Below, piece by piece: positions 33,582 to 45,708 of a DNA stretch of 64,000 nucleotides. This stretch comes from Gigantopelta aegis (Eukaryota; Mollusca; Gastropoda; Neomphalida; Peltospiridae): the NCBI RefSeq assembly GCF_016097555.1, contig NC_054702.1:70857695-70921694 (forward strand). The letters run 5' to 3'. The position numbers were made by a program, and so were the translations under genes. The stretch's first letter is position 1. Each line of letters starts with the position of its first letter. The notes below the pieces were generated by a model. The model was not told the origin of the DNA and made no database searches. It saw only the letters and a program-made list of their open reading frames with translations.

Positions 33582-33840
33582 TGGCCTCGGTGGCGCAGTA
33601 GTTAAGCCATCAAACTACAGGCTGGTAGGTACGGGGTTCGCAGCCTGGTACCGGCTCCAACCCAAGGGCTCAGTGGGTAGATGTAAGGCCACTGCACCCT
33701 CTTCTCTCTCACTAACCACTAACCAACTAACAACTAACCCACTGCCCTGTACAGACAGCCCAGATAGCTGGTGTGTGCCCAGGACAGCGTGCTTGAATCT
33801 TAATTGGATATAAGCACGAAAATAAGTTAAAATGAATGAA
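33582..33840 (+). mobile_element. SINE-A retroposon, full length with target-site duplication
   Basis: Head GGCCTCGGTGGCGCAGTAGTT, B-box GGGTTCGCAGCC, body with CTCACTAACCACTAACCAAC, tail GGATATAAGCACGAAAATAA and an end of AATGAATGAA. An 11-base direct repeat TGACTACCGTA flanks it at 33569-33579 and 33841-33851. The first hairpin arm is mutated (CTGCCCTGT). Confidence 0.95.
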
Positions 33841-33851
33841 TGACTACCGTA

Positions 33852-36280
33852 TGTCCGCACAAAAATTGTCATTCTATTTTTAACATTTAACAAGTGAGAG
33901 CAACAAGTTTATTTGCTAATATTACACCAACTGTCAGTATGAACATAATATGTCAGACACCTGATAGCCACTGTTCATTTGCTAATATATATACATATTC
34001 TTTAATGCTAGGACAAAGAGGTTTTTTGTGGGGGGTTTTCTATTTCTTCTTTTCGTTCGTTCTTTTGCCAGTAAAGGTGACATTTTATATATGCATGTAC
34101 TTCAAAGGTATTTGAGAAAATATGTTGCTAATTTGTATCTCTTTAATTTCATCTTCCGCAATTACAGTTTATCGATTGTCAGTGCGAAACGCATACCTTT
34201 ATGAAGCAGCAAATAAGGTTACAGCTGCATTCTGTAATTAGATGCGTTGTATTTCTATGTAACAGGAAGAAATGTTGTTAATAATCTGAGTAAATTCATG
34301 CATTTTAAGCAATCAGTATTTTGTTTAAACTGTTGGTATTGAATTGCTGTTAATAATGGGTAGAAACATAGTGGCTTTCAATAATATTGTATGCACTGTG
34401 GATATTAAATATTAATCAAACGGGAAAAATCTCACATGACATGCTACAGTAAATCTGATGAAATATTTAATGCTATACAGAAAAAAACACGATAATGAAT
34501 GTAATGCCCGAGAAAAGATGTATTGTCAATCATTTGTATGCAATTACACACAAATAAGTTATTGACCGACCCTGATTCCAAAGCAAAAATGTACAAACTG
34601 TCATCAAACATTTAAACTGCATAAAGGTTAAATTCAAAGGATGACTTGAAATCATTTGAAGATAATAAAATAAAGACCAGTCTATTAGTTTGACACACTA
34701 CTCCGACTTATTAAAGTTTCAATGTAATTTTAGATACTAACAATTAAGTATCGACTCGGTATTTGGACGAGTATACACTCAGCCATATTGAACGGTGAAG
34801 CAAACACGGCGTAAATCTTTTACAAGCCTTGGATACCATTTTTACTTTATCAGGAATAATCAACATATCGTGATCAATTTCGTTACAGCGTCAATTTTTA
34901 TTATTTGTCCGGTTGCGAAGCCTTCAAAATAGTTCACTAATAAAACAGACAACTGAAAATAAGCGTAAATACATTTATGATATTAATAATATTTATAGTG
35001 TTAAGAATTGAAAACCTTCACACATCATAGGTTTTTACGAGACGCTAAGTTTTGTTTTATGCCACTTCTTTTAAATATTGGTACAGGGATAAAACATTTT
35101 TAATGTTTTATTAATAAATATCGTTGTAAACCTTTTGCATATTGCATATATAAAAATTAATTAATAAAAAAAACCCACACCCATCAATAAAGCATTTACT
35201 TGGTTTTCAATATGTTCACTGTTGTAAAAGTTACATTTCGGTATATTATATAGTTTCGGATTTCACAAGAAACTAAAATAATGTTTGGTCGTGGAAACGT
35301 TTAAAATGTTTACTATAACGTAAACAAATTTACTTGCTGCCTTAATACTAATACTTGGTATAAACAATATTGAAAGTTAAAACTGAAATTTCAAAATCGT
35401 TTTGAAGGTAAAACTATTTTAAAAAAAAATATTTTCGTTTATTCCATATTGAAAACTAAATGTGACACAACATCCAGACAGCTATACTCATTAAATCTGC
35501 AGACGAAAACAGGTTATATAAAAGAGAGCTTTAAACTTCGGTGCATGCTTTTGTAATATTTTTCACTTGATCACCCGGATTATTAGTTTCTATTGATGTT
35601 TAATTCATAACGTTTATATTGCTTCACTGATTGGCATAAAATTGACATTTTACTATCAATCAAGTGAACAAAAAATATGACAAATGCATAACTCGGTGAG
35701 TCCCATTGTCTAAACAACAGGGGAGGAATCCCAACGGCCACCGAATTTGCGTTTTAGTACGTCAGATGTCGTGCTGGGTAATACCTCGGTTTGTGGGAAA
35801 CAAGGATGCTTCAGGAAATAAAACCACTTTAACGATCTTCCGATAGGTCATTGAGAGAACTGTTATGGGATTTAAATATGGTTTGGGCGAGATTTAAATT
35901 GTGCAGCCTCCCGTTATTGATGATTTTGCGATTTTCAAAATCTTCTGAACTGTAGGACCTGAACAAAATAAGCACTATTCAGAGAGTCAGCAAAGGTCAC
36001 GAAACTAACCACGGAATAAAAGTTTTAATACGTCTTAGCTGACTTCCATATAATTTTTATTTACTCCAGTATACCTGTTACCTTGCACAGGTACTGAAAT
36101 AGCGAGTAACCGGTGAATACGCAGTTTAATATGTACATTATATGGTTATCACTATATAAAATAACAGATAATTGTGAAAAGTCTGAAAACCATTAGCGGC
36201 TGTAAACTATTTTATAGGTTTCTCATGCAAATATGTTAAAGTTTCCTAATTGACTTGCCTTGCTGGTGTGTTAATGTTGT
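33852..36280. other. Unique AT-rich DNA, no gene recognised
   Basis: The longest repeat-free stretch of the window, about 2.4 kb. No coherent frame, no recurrent repeat and no convincing splice-flanked exon. Confidence 0.5.
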
Positions 36281-36516
36281 AGTGCGCCTGAACCTCTTGG
36301 ATATAGGTGCGTTAATAAAGTTACAGTAACAGTAATGCTGTAGTATACTGTATCGTCAGGACTAGGTTAGCTTGTGTACAATATTTATGTACCTGGAAAA
36401 AGTTACTTTTACATTTGTCTAGTTACCAATAATAATATCATATATGTCATACAATGTCTTTCACCAGTCAATTATTTAATTTAAATAAATTGTGAAAACA
36501 AAAACAGGAAATGCAC

Positions 36517-36587
<71 letters not shown>
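36517..36587. repeat. (AT)n microsatellite
   Basis: About 71 bases of perfect TA. Confidence 0.97.
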
Positions 36588-36589
<2 letters not shown>

Positions 36590-36747
36590 AAGCATAAATA
36601 ATGTCATAGTATAAAATGCCTTAACTGGAACCAAAATTAAAACACTGAAAGATTCAATACCAGATGCGCATAACCCAATCATATAGTTGAACAATGGCAC
36701 TGAGTTACTTTTTCGTCAATTAGTCTTTGTGGAAACTAATGTTATTT

Positions 36748-36835
36748 TAATTTTTGTGCGTTTATCTAATTAAGGTTCAAACTCTGGACACGCATCTAAG
36801 TTATCAGGACTGTCTGTTCATCATAGTGGATTGAG
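36748..36835 (-). mobile_element. SINE-A tail fragment, old
   Basis: The minus-strand reading contains AACCTTAATTAGATAAACGC and a CTGATAACTTAGATG word, diverged from the SINE-A tail and hairpin region. Confidence 0.5.
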
Positions 36836-36929
36836 AGTAAATAACGAGAGATATCTTGGCGTAAAGCTTTGCAACTGTTTACTGAGCCGTTAATTCAGTA
36901 CCTATATCATGATTGATATGACTTAATCG

Positions 36930-37106
36930 AGGCGCAGAGCGAGTTTTAACAACTCAATGGGTAGCTGTAAGATCGCCACACCCTCTTCTGTCTCACTAAC
37001 CACTAACAACTAACCCACTGTCCTGGACAGTTAGCTGAGTTGTGTGCCCAGGACAGCGTGCATGAACCTTAATTGGATATAAGCATGAAAATAAGTTGAA
37101 ATGAAG
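36930..37106 (+). mobile_element. SINE-A retroposon, 5'-truncated
   Basis: It begins in the body (CAGAGCGAGTTTTAACAACT). It has both hairpin arms CTGTCCTGG and CCAGGACAG perfect with a shortened loop, then the full tail. The tRNA head is absent. Confidence 0.9.
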
Positions 37107-37334
37107 GATTGAATAATCGAGGTGGTCTAAAGACCCGGTTCATTTGTAGTTTTCAAATGTGCTCCTACATGCAAGGTGACCTGTACATAGTCTTTGCAAT
37201 TATTTTGACGAACCAAGAAGCTAAATGCTTTACGTTTTTGGAATTGAAAATAATCCGGGTTGAAAATGTATACAGATATTTACAAAAGCCGCGTGTTTTC
37301 ACACAACGATATTCAATACAAGCTCATTAACTCA

Positions 37335-37880
37335 AAACCATGGGCCGATTAGACATGTGCCGTTTTAATTCCTTTTAAGAGGAAGAGCAAAATCGGGCGC
37401 AAAGTCGCAACTGCACGATCGCATAGATTGCTATCGCTTTCAAAAACACGAAACCGAAAAACCTTTAAATGCAGCTATATGCCGTTCAAAGGGAAATGAT
37501 GGAGATAGTTTCTATGAAAAGGAAGAAATCGGGAACTAACTTAAAGAGCAAACATTTCTTCTGGCTGCTCGCTCATCCCTGAAATAAGGCAATCTCACAA
37601 TAAAGCCACCTTAATCGGATGATGGCATGCGGAAATTGGCATAACAAGATCAAAGCAAGCCGACATGGATTAATCCACCTTTTTAATTTTCTTATTGAGG
37701 TGTTGTTCCGCAGTTTTCTATCAGGATATGTTTTTCTCCCACATGAATCCCAACACAAGAGATTGGTGCTCGGAATATCGCCCCGGGTTATGTCGCGAAA
37801 GCTTGTCCGTTTGTGCGTCAAACAGAGCATCGCGTGCCTCGTGTTCTAACCCGTGCAGCGACGCCAAGACAATGATGAAC
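37335..37880. other. GC-richer unique island with TCF and K50-homeodomain words
   Basis: A repeat-free block with AGATCAAAG (37647-37655), a match to the TCF/LEF core. Twelve bases on is the palindrome GGATTAATCC (37667-37676), which matches the dimeric site of Otx/Gsc/Pitx-type homeodomains. Frames at 37573-37830 (minus) and 37695-38042 (plus) overlap and show no known domain. Enhancer function is an inference. Confidence 0.35.
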
Positions 37881-38612
37881 ACACATAGATTCTCTAGACA
37901 GATTAAAATCTTACATGGTAAAAACAAAAAAAGGAGTCCATATTGGTGTTTCTCATATAGTATCCCACGAAGCCATAGTTTGTATTTGTACGTTTTCACC
38001 ATTTTCATTGAACAAATGTTTTTATTTACTGTAAACAAATAATAATTATATTGATAATCTGTCCAAGCGTTCCTATCAACACACCTCAGTTAGCAACACT
38101 AATTATTGAAATGTATGTATATTTTTAGTGGTATATTTTAATTAGTTGTAAATTAAAACAAAATGTTGTAAAACATTTGATTTACACGACGTAATATGCC
38201 AATGTAGTGTTACTGAGATGTTTTGGTGCCAAGGTTCGGCTGGCTAATTTGCTAAACGGATTATTCTGTTTTTAGTTTCAGGCAGTTTTGTTTGTTATAT
38301 TCTTCAAGGGAAGTAAATAATACTTTCATCTCAAACGGATGGACAAAATTCTGCGTTGATAACAACAAAACCAGGTGCAAATGTGTTTGTGAATCCAGTA
38401 ATCAGACGAAACATATTTGAAACGCCAATGTACATAGCAATAGTGGTTAAGCATACTTTGTTGTGTACTTTCATAACCAGTGTAATTTCATATATTTTAA
38501 AATAAAATGTAAAACATAATATCCCACTAGTTACATACAATACGAGCACAATTTCTTTGCTGATTTTAATGGAAAGTAAAATATGAAATGAACATAAAAA
38601 ATTAAAAGGTAA
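37881..38612. other. Unique AT-rich DNA, no gene recognised
   Basis: Nothing recurrent seen. Confidence 0.4.
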
Positions 38613-38672
38613 AGTTTGTTTTGTTTAACTACATTACTAGAGCACATTGATTTATTTATCACAAGCTATATG
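38613..38672 (-). mobile_element. SINE-B tail fragment
   Basis: Complement of TTTGTTTTGTTTAACTACAT with CTAGAGCACATTGATTTATT. Only the 3' end is present. Confidence 0.8.
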
Positions 38673-40630
38673 AAATGCACATGACAAACCCCCCACATAT
38701 ATTTAGCCGAATAAGGTGCTACAAACATAATCGAGATAACCACAAGATCAAAGTAGTTCAAGAGGTATTAACATAACATCCACATCAATAAGACCTACAC
38801 ACAGGGGACGAATTACCATTGACAACCACGAAGCAATGCCATTTAAAAATCACGACCAATTATCCTTGAACAAGACAATCAAAACTCGGCCGTGTTTGTG
38901 GCAAAAGGCATCACCTACGACAAACAGAAGTATGCGAGTCCAGCATGACTTGAAGTCTGTTGCTGTTCCACTGTCCATAAATACCAAGAAGTCAGTGATG
39001 TGTTCAAATTAGGTGTGTAAATTCACCATCATGCACCAGGCCAGACTGAGCGTGATGTTGAATGCTGCGCTATTGTTCTTGCAACGGAAAACTAGTCATC
39101 GGTCACCGTGATTGACTCGGCAGAGTGGGAGGCTAGTGAATATCTGGCGCGAAAAAATAATAATATCATAAATGGCACTTTAATCGTAACTGGTGACATA
39201 AAACTTGAGACGTATCGGTGAAGAGATTCTTCTGTTTAAACGTAAAGCAAGAGACCAGCTAAAACAAATTTGATGATGGTCCACATTAAATTGCTTTGTC
39301 AACATCTAAAATCGACTGGGTTTTTTATGTGTCAGTGTGTGCATTTAATTACGATAAAAATCTTCAGAGCACTTATGTATGGACACTTGCGTTATTGTAT
39401 ACTGTGACATAGAAAACTACAAAAATAATCATTTATTACAGAATAATTATGACAAACGTTTTACGGTTATAGAAGACTTTTCGATAAATTAATACTCAAT
39501 TACGAGAGTATTTTGGTAATCGTTATTTTACATTCAATTCAGATATCAAAATAAGGACTGGTTAAACAGACATTTGTCAGCAAATGATAATAATGACAAA
39601 ATAAGCGGATTTGTTTTAATACTAACATCAACAGTAAAAATTATCTACAAAACTGTTTCAGTTTTTTCCCAGATATACAAAATTAATATTCTTTAAAAAA
39701 TATAACACAAACATATTTGTAGACAAATAATAAATACCATTATTACTTTCACTAAAATTTGCCCTGATCATATGCTGTCACGAATATTCTTTGCATTATT
39801 AATGACATTTCCGACCCTAATGAGTTGTCTTCCTTGGACCTACTCGAAGTGTACCACAAAATGATATGTCGGCAGCAACAACTCCCATTTGTTAACAAAA
39901 GAACAAACATATCGATTTCCAAGCAAGCTAGTTTCCATCTATATATTTGTGAGTACATCAACTCTGGTTATTGTCTTCGAGGGAGTTGTCGACGTGTTGG
40001 AGGAGAAGGATCTGTCAAAATCGTGATTTCAATCCTCCACTTGCGGTGACTTTTTAACCTCGGGCAACACTTGGCCAGTGATAATTACAGTGGTTTTATG
40101 TAGATGAATGGCACTTGCTGGATAGGTGGGTGGTTTATTTTGGGTGTCTGAAAGTCATCTGAGGACAGATGGACATTGCAGAAGGCATTTGTATATCATT
40201 TTGACATCAGGTTTGTTATAAGAAGTGGGTTGAAACGGAAAAAAACAACAACTAAGCACAACCAACTGTTCTCCCGTTAAACATCAACTCGTACTTTCTA
40301 TATACTTTCATAAAACTATATTGTATTAGCGTGTATTGTTACCTTACGAAAGTGATGTATGTTATATATACATATACACTGGTTCTTTAAGCGTGCCACA
40401 GCTTTGTAAGAATACCCATGACTGTTTTGTACAGATAAAATGTTAAACATACTAACATGTTTGTCGTTTTCATTGTCATCTAGTAATGCCATTTATGTTG
40501 TTTGGTAGTTGATTCTCTTTTATTTGTTTTTATCATGTTTTGTGCGTGGTGACAATATATATATAAGGTACATCATCGTGATGGGCTGGTCACCAAATAT
40601 TACTTAATGATTCTGAAAAGTTAATATCCT
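38673..40630. other. Unique AT-rich DNA, no gene recognised
   Basis: About 2 kb without recurrent repeats. Short frames only. Confidence 0.45.
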
Positions 40631-40640
40631 GTGAACTTAC

Positions 40641-40773
40641 CTAACCGGAAAAGCTAACCAGCATCCAGCCAAGACGATGTGTGTAAGTAGCGTCCCTCCA
40701 TTAATTGTAGTAGTGTCCAGTTCACCCCATTGTAGTCGTATTCCACACATAGAGGCATCATTCTCCAGTATTT
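40641..40773 (-). CDS. Candidate exon of an unidentified minus-strand gene
   Basis: The minus-strand reading has a strong acceptor: a pyrimidine tract TTTTCTATTTTCTCCGACAG ends at 40774. A consensus donor GTAAGT follows the exon at 40640-40635. The 133-base segment is open throughout in one phase (starting two bases in), giving ILENDASMCGIRLQWG and on to LAGCWLAFPV. In phase zero it reads KYWRMMPLCVEYDYNGVNWT and stops after 39 codons, which would suit a last coding exon. Which phase is used, or whether it is an exon at all, cannot be settled here. No family was recognised with confidence. The nearest other candidates on this strand are 62109-62183 and 63194-63250, over 21 kb upstream. Confidence 0.35.
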
Positions 40774-41202
40774 CTGTCGGAGAAAATAGAAAAGAGATAA
40801 ATTATTAAAGCATAGATACTTTACACATAACTTTGACATCATCAAAAACAGCATAATAACTACAAACTCTCCAGATTCTCTTGTAAAATTTACGGTATAG
40901 CTATTTTATATATAGCTTTGGCATCACCAAAAGAAAACAATAACTACGAGTTATATCTACCAAATACGATGGTTTATTCCATATTTTGAACTTGTCCATA
41001 CCTTTTAATCTCTTTGGTGAAACTCTTGCACATTTTTTCACCGTTTTAAATGGAGTGACGGACTTGACAGCTATGGTGGCAGTACATATGACGGATGCCA
41101 CCGGTGGGGCAGGATATGCACATCATCACAGCTATATTTATTCCAATGAGCTTTTTCCTGTGCTAGTTTTGATTTAGTAAATCTGAACGACGAAACAGTA
41201 AT
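40774..41202. other. Unique DNA, no gene recognised
   Basis: Two related words occur around 40830-40860 and 40915-40945 (ACTTTGACATCATCAAAA-like and GCTTTGGCATCACCAAAA-like), a weak tandem duplication of about 85 bases. Confidence 0.4.
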
Positions 41203-41575
41203 ACATGATCAGGGCCGTATATCTGCACAATGCAGAGTCGAATGGATGTTTGAAAAAAAATAGTGCTTAATTCCATGATTATCTTTCTTGTGCCTCGTCT
41301 ATAGGAGTCTAATCTTGTCTGAGAGTGGCATTCCTCTATTGAGCGGTGTAGGAAGGATGAATTCTGTAGTGAAGGATCCCTGGAGAGAGTTGCTGTCCTC
41401 TATTGAGCGGTGTAGGAAGGATGAATTCTGCAGTAAAGGATCCCTGGAGAGTGGCTGTCCTCTATGTTGCCAAATTCGCACTCGACTCTACATTATGCGG
41501 AGATACAGTCTTAATCGCGGATAATGGTTTTTTCGTTGAGATTCAAAACGTATACGTGGCAATCGTGTTAAGTAA
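41203..41575. mobile_element. Foldback element Y, copy 1, with internal tandem repeat
   Basis: The left arm (41203-41245, GGCCGTATATCTGCACAATG, CAGAGTCGA) is the inverted form of the right arm (41475-41520, TCGACTCTACATTATGCGGA, GATACAGTCTTAATCGCGG). The right-hand part matches 44767-44880 in direct orientation. Between the arms lies a 64-bp tandem repeat (41333-41459). Non-coding. Probably a small inverted-repeat transposon derivative. Confidence 0.6.
41333..41459. repeat. 64-bp tandem repeat, two copies
   Basis: Units at 41333-41396 and 41397-41459 share CTCTATTGAGCGGTGTAGG and AAGGATCCCTGGAGAG, with a partial third start at CCTCTATGTTG. They lie inside foldback element Y. Confidence 0.95.
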
Positions 41576-43076
41576 CTCATTCATCTATTTAAAACGTTCA
41601 TCTTTCCTTTCATTCACCCAGTCCACGTGTATGTGTGTTTGTTGGTTTGTGTACATAGATGTATGCATACACCTACTTAAATTTTAACATAGGTAACGTA
41701 GGTGTATAAATATTTTTTGGGACATTCATCCAGTCTCCCATCCAAAAGGGCCAAGTAAGATTAATTAACTTAACCTGAACCTATTGGAGTATATTAATAT
41801 TGTAAAATATATTTTTAATCAGTGCATTCATCGTTCCATCCATCCATCCATCCATCCATCCACCTATAAAATTAACCGACAACAAGGCACACACACTGTA
41901 CAAACATCATAACAATTCATTGCTTTATTTTTAAAAATAAAGCGATGACGTAATCGCCTGCAGCTGCACTACACCACAACCCTTGAACATGAGCAGATAC
42001 AGACTGGTGTTTTGTATTTTTAAAGTTTTGTCTCAATTAATCTATGTAACACCATCTTTGTGCTGCGCTTTTCCCGATCTGACAGAAGGCCCGCCCATCC
42101 AGGTAACCACAGCTAGTGCTGGATTTAAAACGACAAACGCCTGTCAGCATGAAACTAAGTTTGAAATCCGATAGGGTTCGGGACAAATCCTTCAGCGTAA
42201 TATTTGATTAAAGATTTGTTTACTCACTGTCTACATAATGGATGCGAGTGAGTCCAATGAAATGCTTTATTCTTCTTTTCTTTTCATACTATCGACCAGG
42301 TGATACGATTTGCGGGTTTTGTTCGATTCTTATTTCCGACGCATGTTCTGATCTGCGCAATCATTCATTTGGAGGGCTACTACACTCTAAACGATGGATA
42401 GCAAACCAGCTGAACCCAGCGAGGCAGACCCTTTTTGGTAGATATGCTCATTATTCCGTTTAACAACAATCGTTTGGATCAAGAATACTTGAATACATTT
42501 TTAAAAATTAAACATTTATTTTTCTTATATTCTTTCAGATTTCATTTTTTTAGATGAATGATATTAGGAAGTTTAAACCTTTGAATTAAAATGAACGTAT
42601 CTCTGCAATAACGGATTGTATTTATTCCAATAAATATTAAAACAAAGGACACAATACGTTAAGAAAGGAATGCTGGCATTTGCGAATGGGAAGACTTCTG
42701 TCTCCTGGTAATACACTGCGTTAAGCATTATATTTTAGTTTTTATACAAAGTAAATTACCGAACGAGAAACTGAGAATGTTTTATATATGAACTTCCATA
42801 ATCCAATAACCTCTTAACACAAAATAATGAATCTAAAGATATCATGATTTCTAGTAAATGTTGTTGTTTGTATTTAACTACTTTAGGTAACAACCTTCTA
42901 AGTCTGACGGGCATTATTAATTCCATGCACCATTTTTTTCTGCAGAGTAAGAATTTAAAAAGTATTCAGCGTAGTAATCAAGAAGATATTTTTTAAAATT
43001 AAAACATTAACGCTATAACACAAAGCAGTCCGCAAAAATAAAATAAAATAAATTCAATAGTTATAAAAGAGACTTT
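41576..43076. other. Unique DNA, no gene recognised
   Basis: Contains a short (CATC)n array at 41835-41862. No gene or dispersed repeat recognised. Confidence 0.45.
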
Positions 43077-43180
43077 TAATAATAATAATAATAATAATAA
43101 ATAATTTAAAAAATAATAACAACAAAATTATTATTATTATCATCATCATCAATCATCATCAATCATCATCATCATAATTG
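43077..43180. repeat. (AAT)n and (ATC)n arrays
   Basis: AAT triplets at 43078-43100 and ATT/ATC triplets at 43128-43175 with CAATCATCAT interruptions. Confidence 0.9.
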
Positions 43181-43884
43181 TTACAATTAATATTATTTAA
43201 ATTATTATATGTTAAATATATTTTAGTATATCTGAAATAATAACATATTAAAAAACATAACAATAAATGATAATAATTAAATGATACTGATCATTATAAC
43301 GAATGATTCCACTGCTACACATGACAGCACCAGCAATAATTAATGATGATGAATGCAATAAATATGAGCCTTTTAAAGATCCTCTATCTCACATCACAGT
43401 AGTATGCTTTACTGAACACTATGCATGCTGACAGTAGGTAGTCTATTATTCGGGATTTTATTATTTAACCGCCTCTGATTAAGAGAAGCGAACCTGCAAC
43501 AGTTGATGTGAGCATCTGTTGTGAAGTTGGAATTATGACTGGCTCCACTTCGCGGCTGCTGCGTCTGTAGCATCAACTCGCTAGGTCCCTGAAGGACAAC
43601 GAACCCACCAAGCCTGATTAACTCGAGCTATCGTTTAGTTTGTACCAGTGTTAGCAAACTGGCATATCAATTAGGCAAAACGATACCTAGGGGCAATAAA
43701 ACGGGCTTCACTGACTCCCACATATGATTATCCGGCCATGTGCAAATAATTGGATATCGGCAAGATGGTTCGACTAAGTGAAATACAAAATGAGATGCCA
43801 GAAGAAGACCAAGTTGACTTGGGGCAGAGAAGTGTTTTGTGTGAGCAATGTGCAAATTATAGCAGGGGTTAATTTTTAAATACA
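43181..43884. other. Unique DNA, no gene recognised
   Basis: Nothing recurrent. 43470-43800 is slightly GC-richer. Confidence 0.4.
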
Positions 43885-43885
43885 A

Positions 43886-43917
<32 letters not shown>

Positions 43918-44165
43918 CATTATCATTTAAAATTATTGTTATTACATGTTTAAAGATTAAAAATAATAACTCAAACAAGAAAAAGGAAATTATGTATCTT
44001 AGCGACGAATTTGAAACATCCATATAGTACTTTATTAGTGATAAGTTTATTTTTTAATAATAAAAATAGCAACAATACCACCACCAATAATAATAATAAT
44101 AATAATAATAACCAAACATAATAATAATAATAATAATAATAAACACAATAATAAATAATAATAAA
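43885..44165. repeat. (ATT)n then (AAT)n arrays
   Basis: ATT array at 43886-43922 and AAT array at 44083-44160, about 160 bases apart and on opposite strands in effect, so the region can fold back on itself. Confidence 0.9.
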
Positions 44166-44766
44166 AAAATTTTAAATGTTGATTATTATTTTTATGATAT
44201 GATGATGATAGCAATAATGATTCTAAGAAAAAGAATGGACTTCTGCGTTTAGAAACAAACACAAAATAATTTACCTATGCCTAATAATTTTTATAAACAT
44301 TTTATTTATGTTTATTATTATATAGGCAGTATTAGTAACTGAAGTTTTTGCAAAAAAAAATATAGATCAACACAAGCACACATCCTGGACCAGTCTATTT
44401 AGCAGCTGACAAATACGGATGTAGCTGGCTAAGACGAAAACACGGGAACACGGTTCGTGTGAAGTGCGACACATCAGTATTCAGTAGGCGTTCTGCCTTA
44501 ATCCTTCGCTGACCGATCTACAGCTAATCGATAACCAATCAAACTCCTCTGGTTATTTCACTCGCAGATGTAGTCTTCCGCCTTCTACCAGTTTTCCAAT
44601 GACGGAACACGAGACATAGTTCACTTTACAACAGATTCTGAAGTAGTTAGGTATTATGATATTGTACTGGATGAAAATTTGTTAAAGCTGTAGAAATAAA
44701 TTGCAGTTTTAGAACAGGTTTTGCAGTTAACTGCATTATTAGTCCTATTTTGTCACTATTTTGTCA

Positions 44767-44880
44767 CTAGTTTGCCAAAGTATCATTGGACTCTGCATTG
44801 TGCAGAGATACGGTCTTGATCACGGATAACGGTCTTGTCGTTCAGATTACATGCATTTACGTGGCAGTCATTCTTCTAAA
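44767..44880 (+). mobile_element. Foldback element Y, copy 2 (partial)
   Basis: It matches 41466-41575 (ACTCTGCATTGTGCAGAGAT, CGGTCTTGATCACGGATAAC, TTACGTGGCAGTC). Only the right-hand portion is present. Confidence 0.75.
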
Positions 44881-44922
44881 ATCATTTCCAGACTTTTAAA
44901 TATTTGTGTTTCATGAAAGATA

Positions 44923-45425
44923 GTTTTGTTTTGTTTAACGACACCACTAGAGCATTTTGATTTATTAATCATCGGTTATTGGATGTCAAACATTATGACA
45001 TATAGTCTCAGAGAGGAAGCCCGCTACATTTTTCCATTAGTAGCTAGGTGATCTTTTATATGCACCATCCCACAGACAAGTTCAAGTTCTTTATTGCGTT
45101 AAGCTTTACAGCTTAATGACATAAAAACAGTATTGAACATATAAATTAATATATACATGTATATACAGTAGTGTAGTGCAATGGTGGAGAGTGACTTAAA
45201 CTTGTACACAGATATTGTTAAGCTATAATTAAAATCGCATGTAGTATTATATAGTAATATGGTAATATAATATAATTTAATATAAAGGTACAGTATTGTT
45301 AACTACTATTGATAATAATACCACGGCCTTGGATATACCAGTTGTCGTGCACTGGCTGGAACGAGATATAGCCCAATAGGCCCACCGACGGGGATCGATC
45401 CCAAACTGACCGCGTATCAAGCGAG
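44923..45425 (-). mobile_element. SINE-B retroposon interrupted by a LINE 3' fragment
   Basis: Tail and core lie at 44923-45078 and the head side at 45319-45425, with B-box complement GGGATCGATCCC and a GATACGCGGTCAG head word. Two SINE parts are separated by 240 bases of foreign sequence, and about ten bases of the SINE (GGATAGCACA) are missing at the junction. Confidence 0.9.
45079..45318 (-). mobile_element. 5'-truncated LINE-like insertion
   Basis: Read on the minus strand, the insert ends with AAGCTTAACGCAATAAAGAA and then a CTTGAACTT-type short tandem. That gives a polyadenylation-like AATAAA close to a simple-repeat 3' end, as in many non-LTR retrotransposons. It has no coding sequence. 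A processed transcript fragment is an alternative. This 3' end differs from that at 19.0 kb, so it belongs to another family. Confidence 0.65.
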
Positions 45426-45708
45426 AATTAAAGAGAGAGGAAGGTTTAATAATAAGATGGCATAATTAAAAAGACCAATAAAATCGTTGTCTTTACAATG
45501 TATGGCAATGAAGTACTCGTGAAACCATCAGGTGTTCTGAAATGTGGAAAGTATATTCAAAACAGTATTAAATGGTCGCCCACTAGAGCATCAAAACACA
45601 ACTCTTAAAAGATGTTGTTAATATTAGTATTACATAATCTGGGATCTAAACTCTTTTCCTTTGAACACATGCTATTACTTAAAACGTGTTTGTCCTCGTT
45701 AGTCTTAA
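45426..45708. other. Unique DNA, with a degenerate minisatellite unit at its end
   Basis: 45665-45708 holds a diverged partial copy (ACATGCTATTACTTAAAACG) of the 78-bp unit that follows. Confidence 0.5.
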
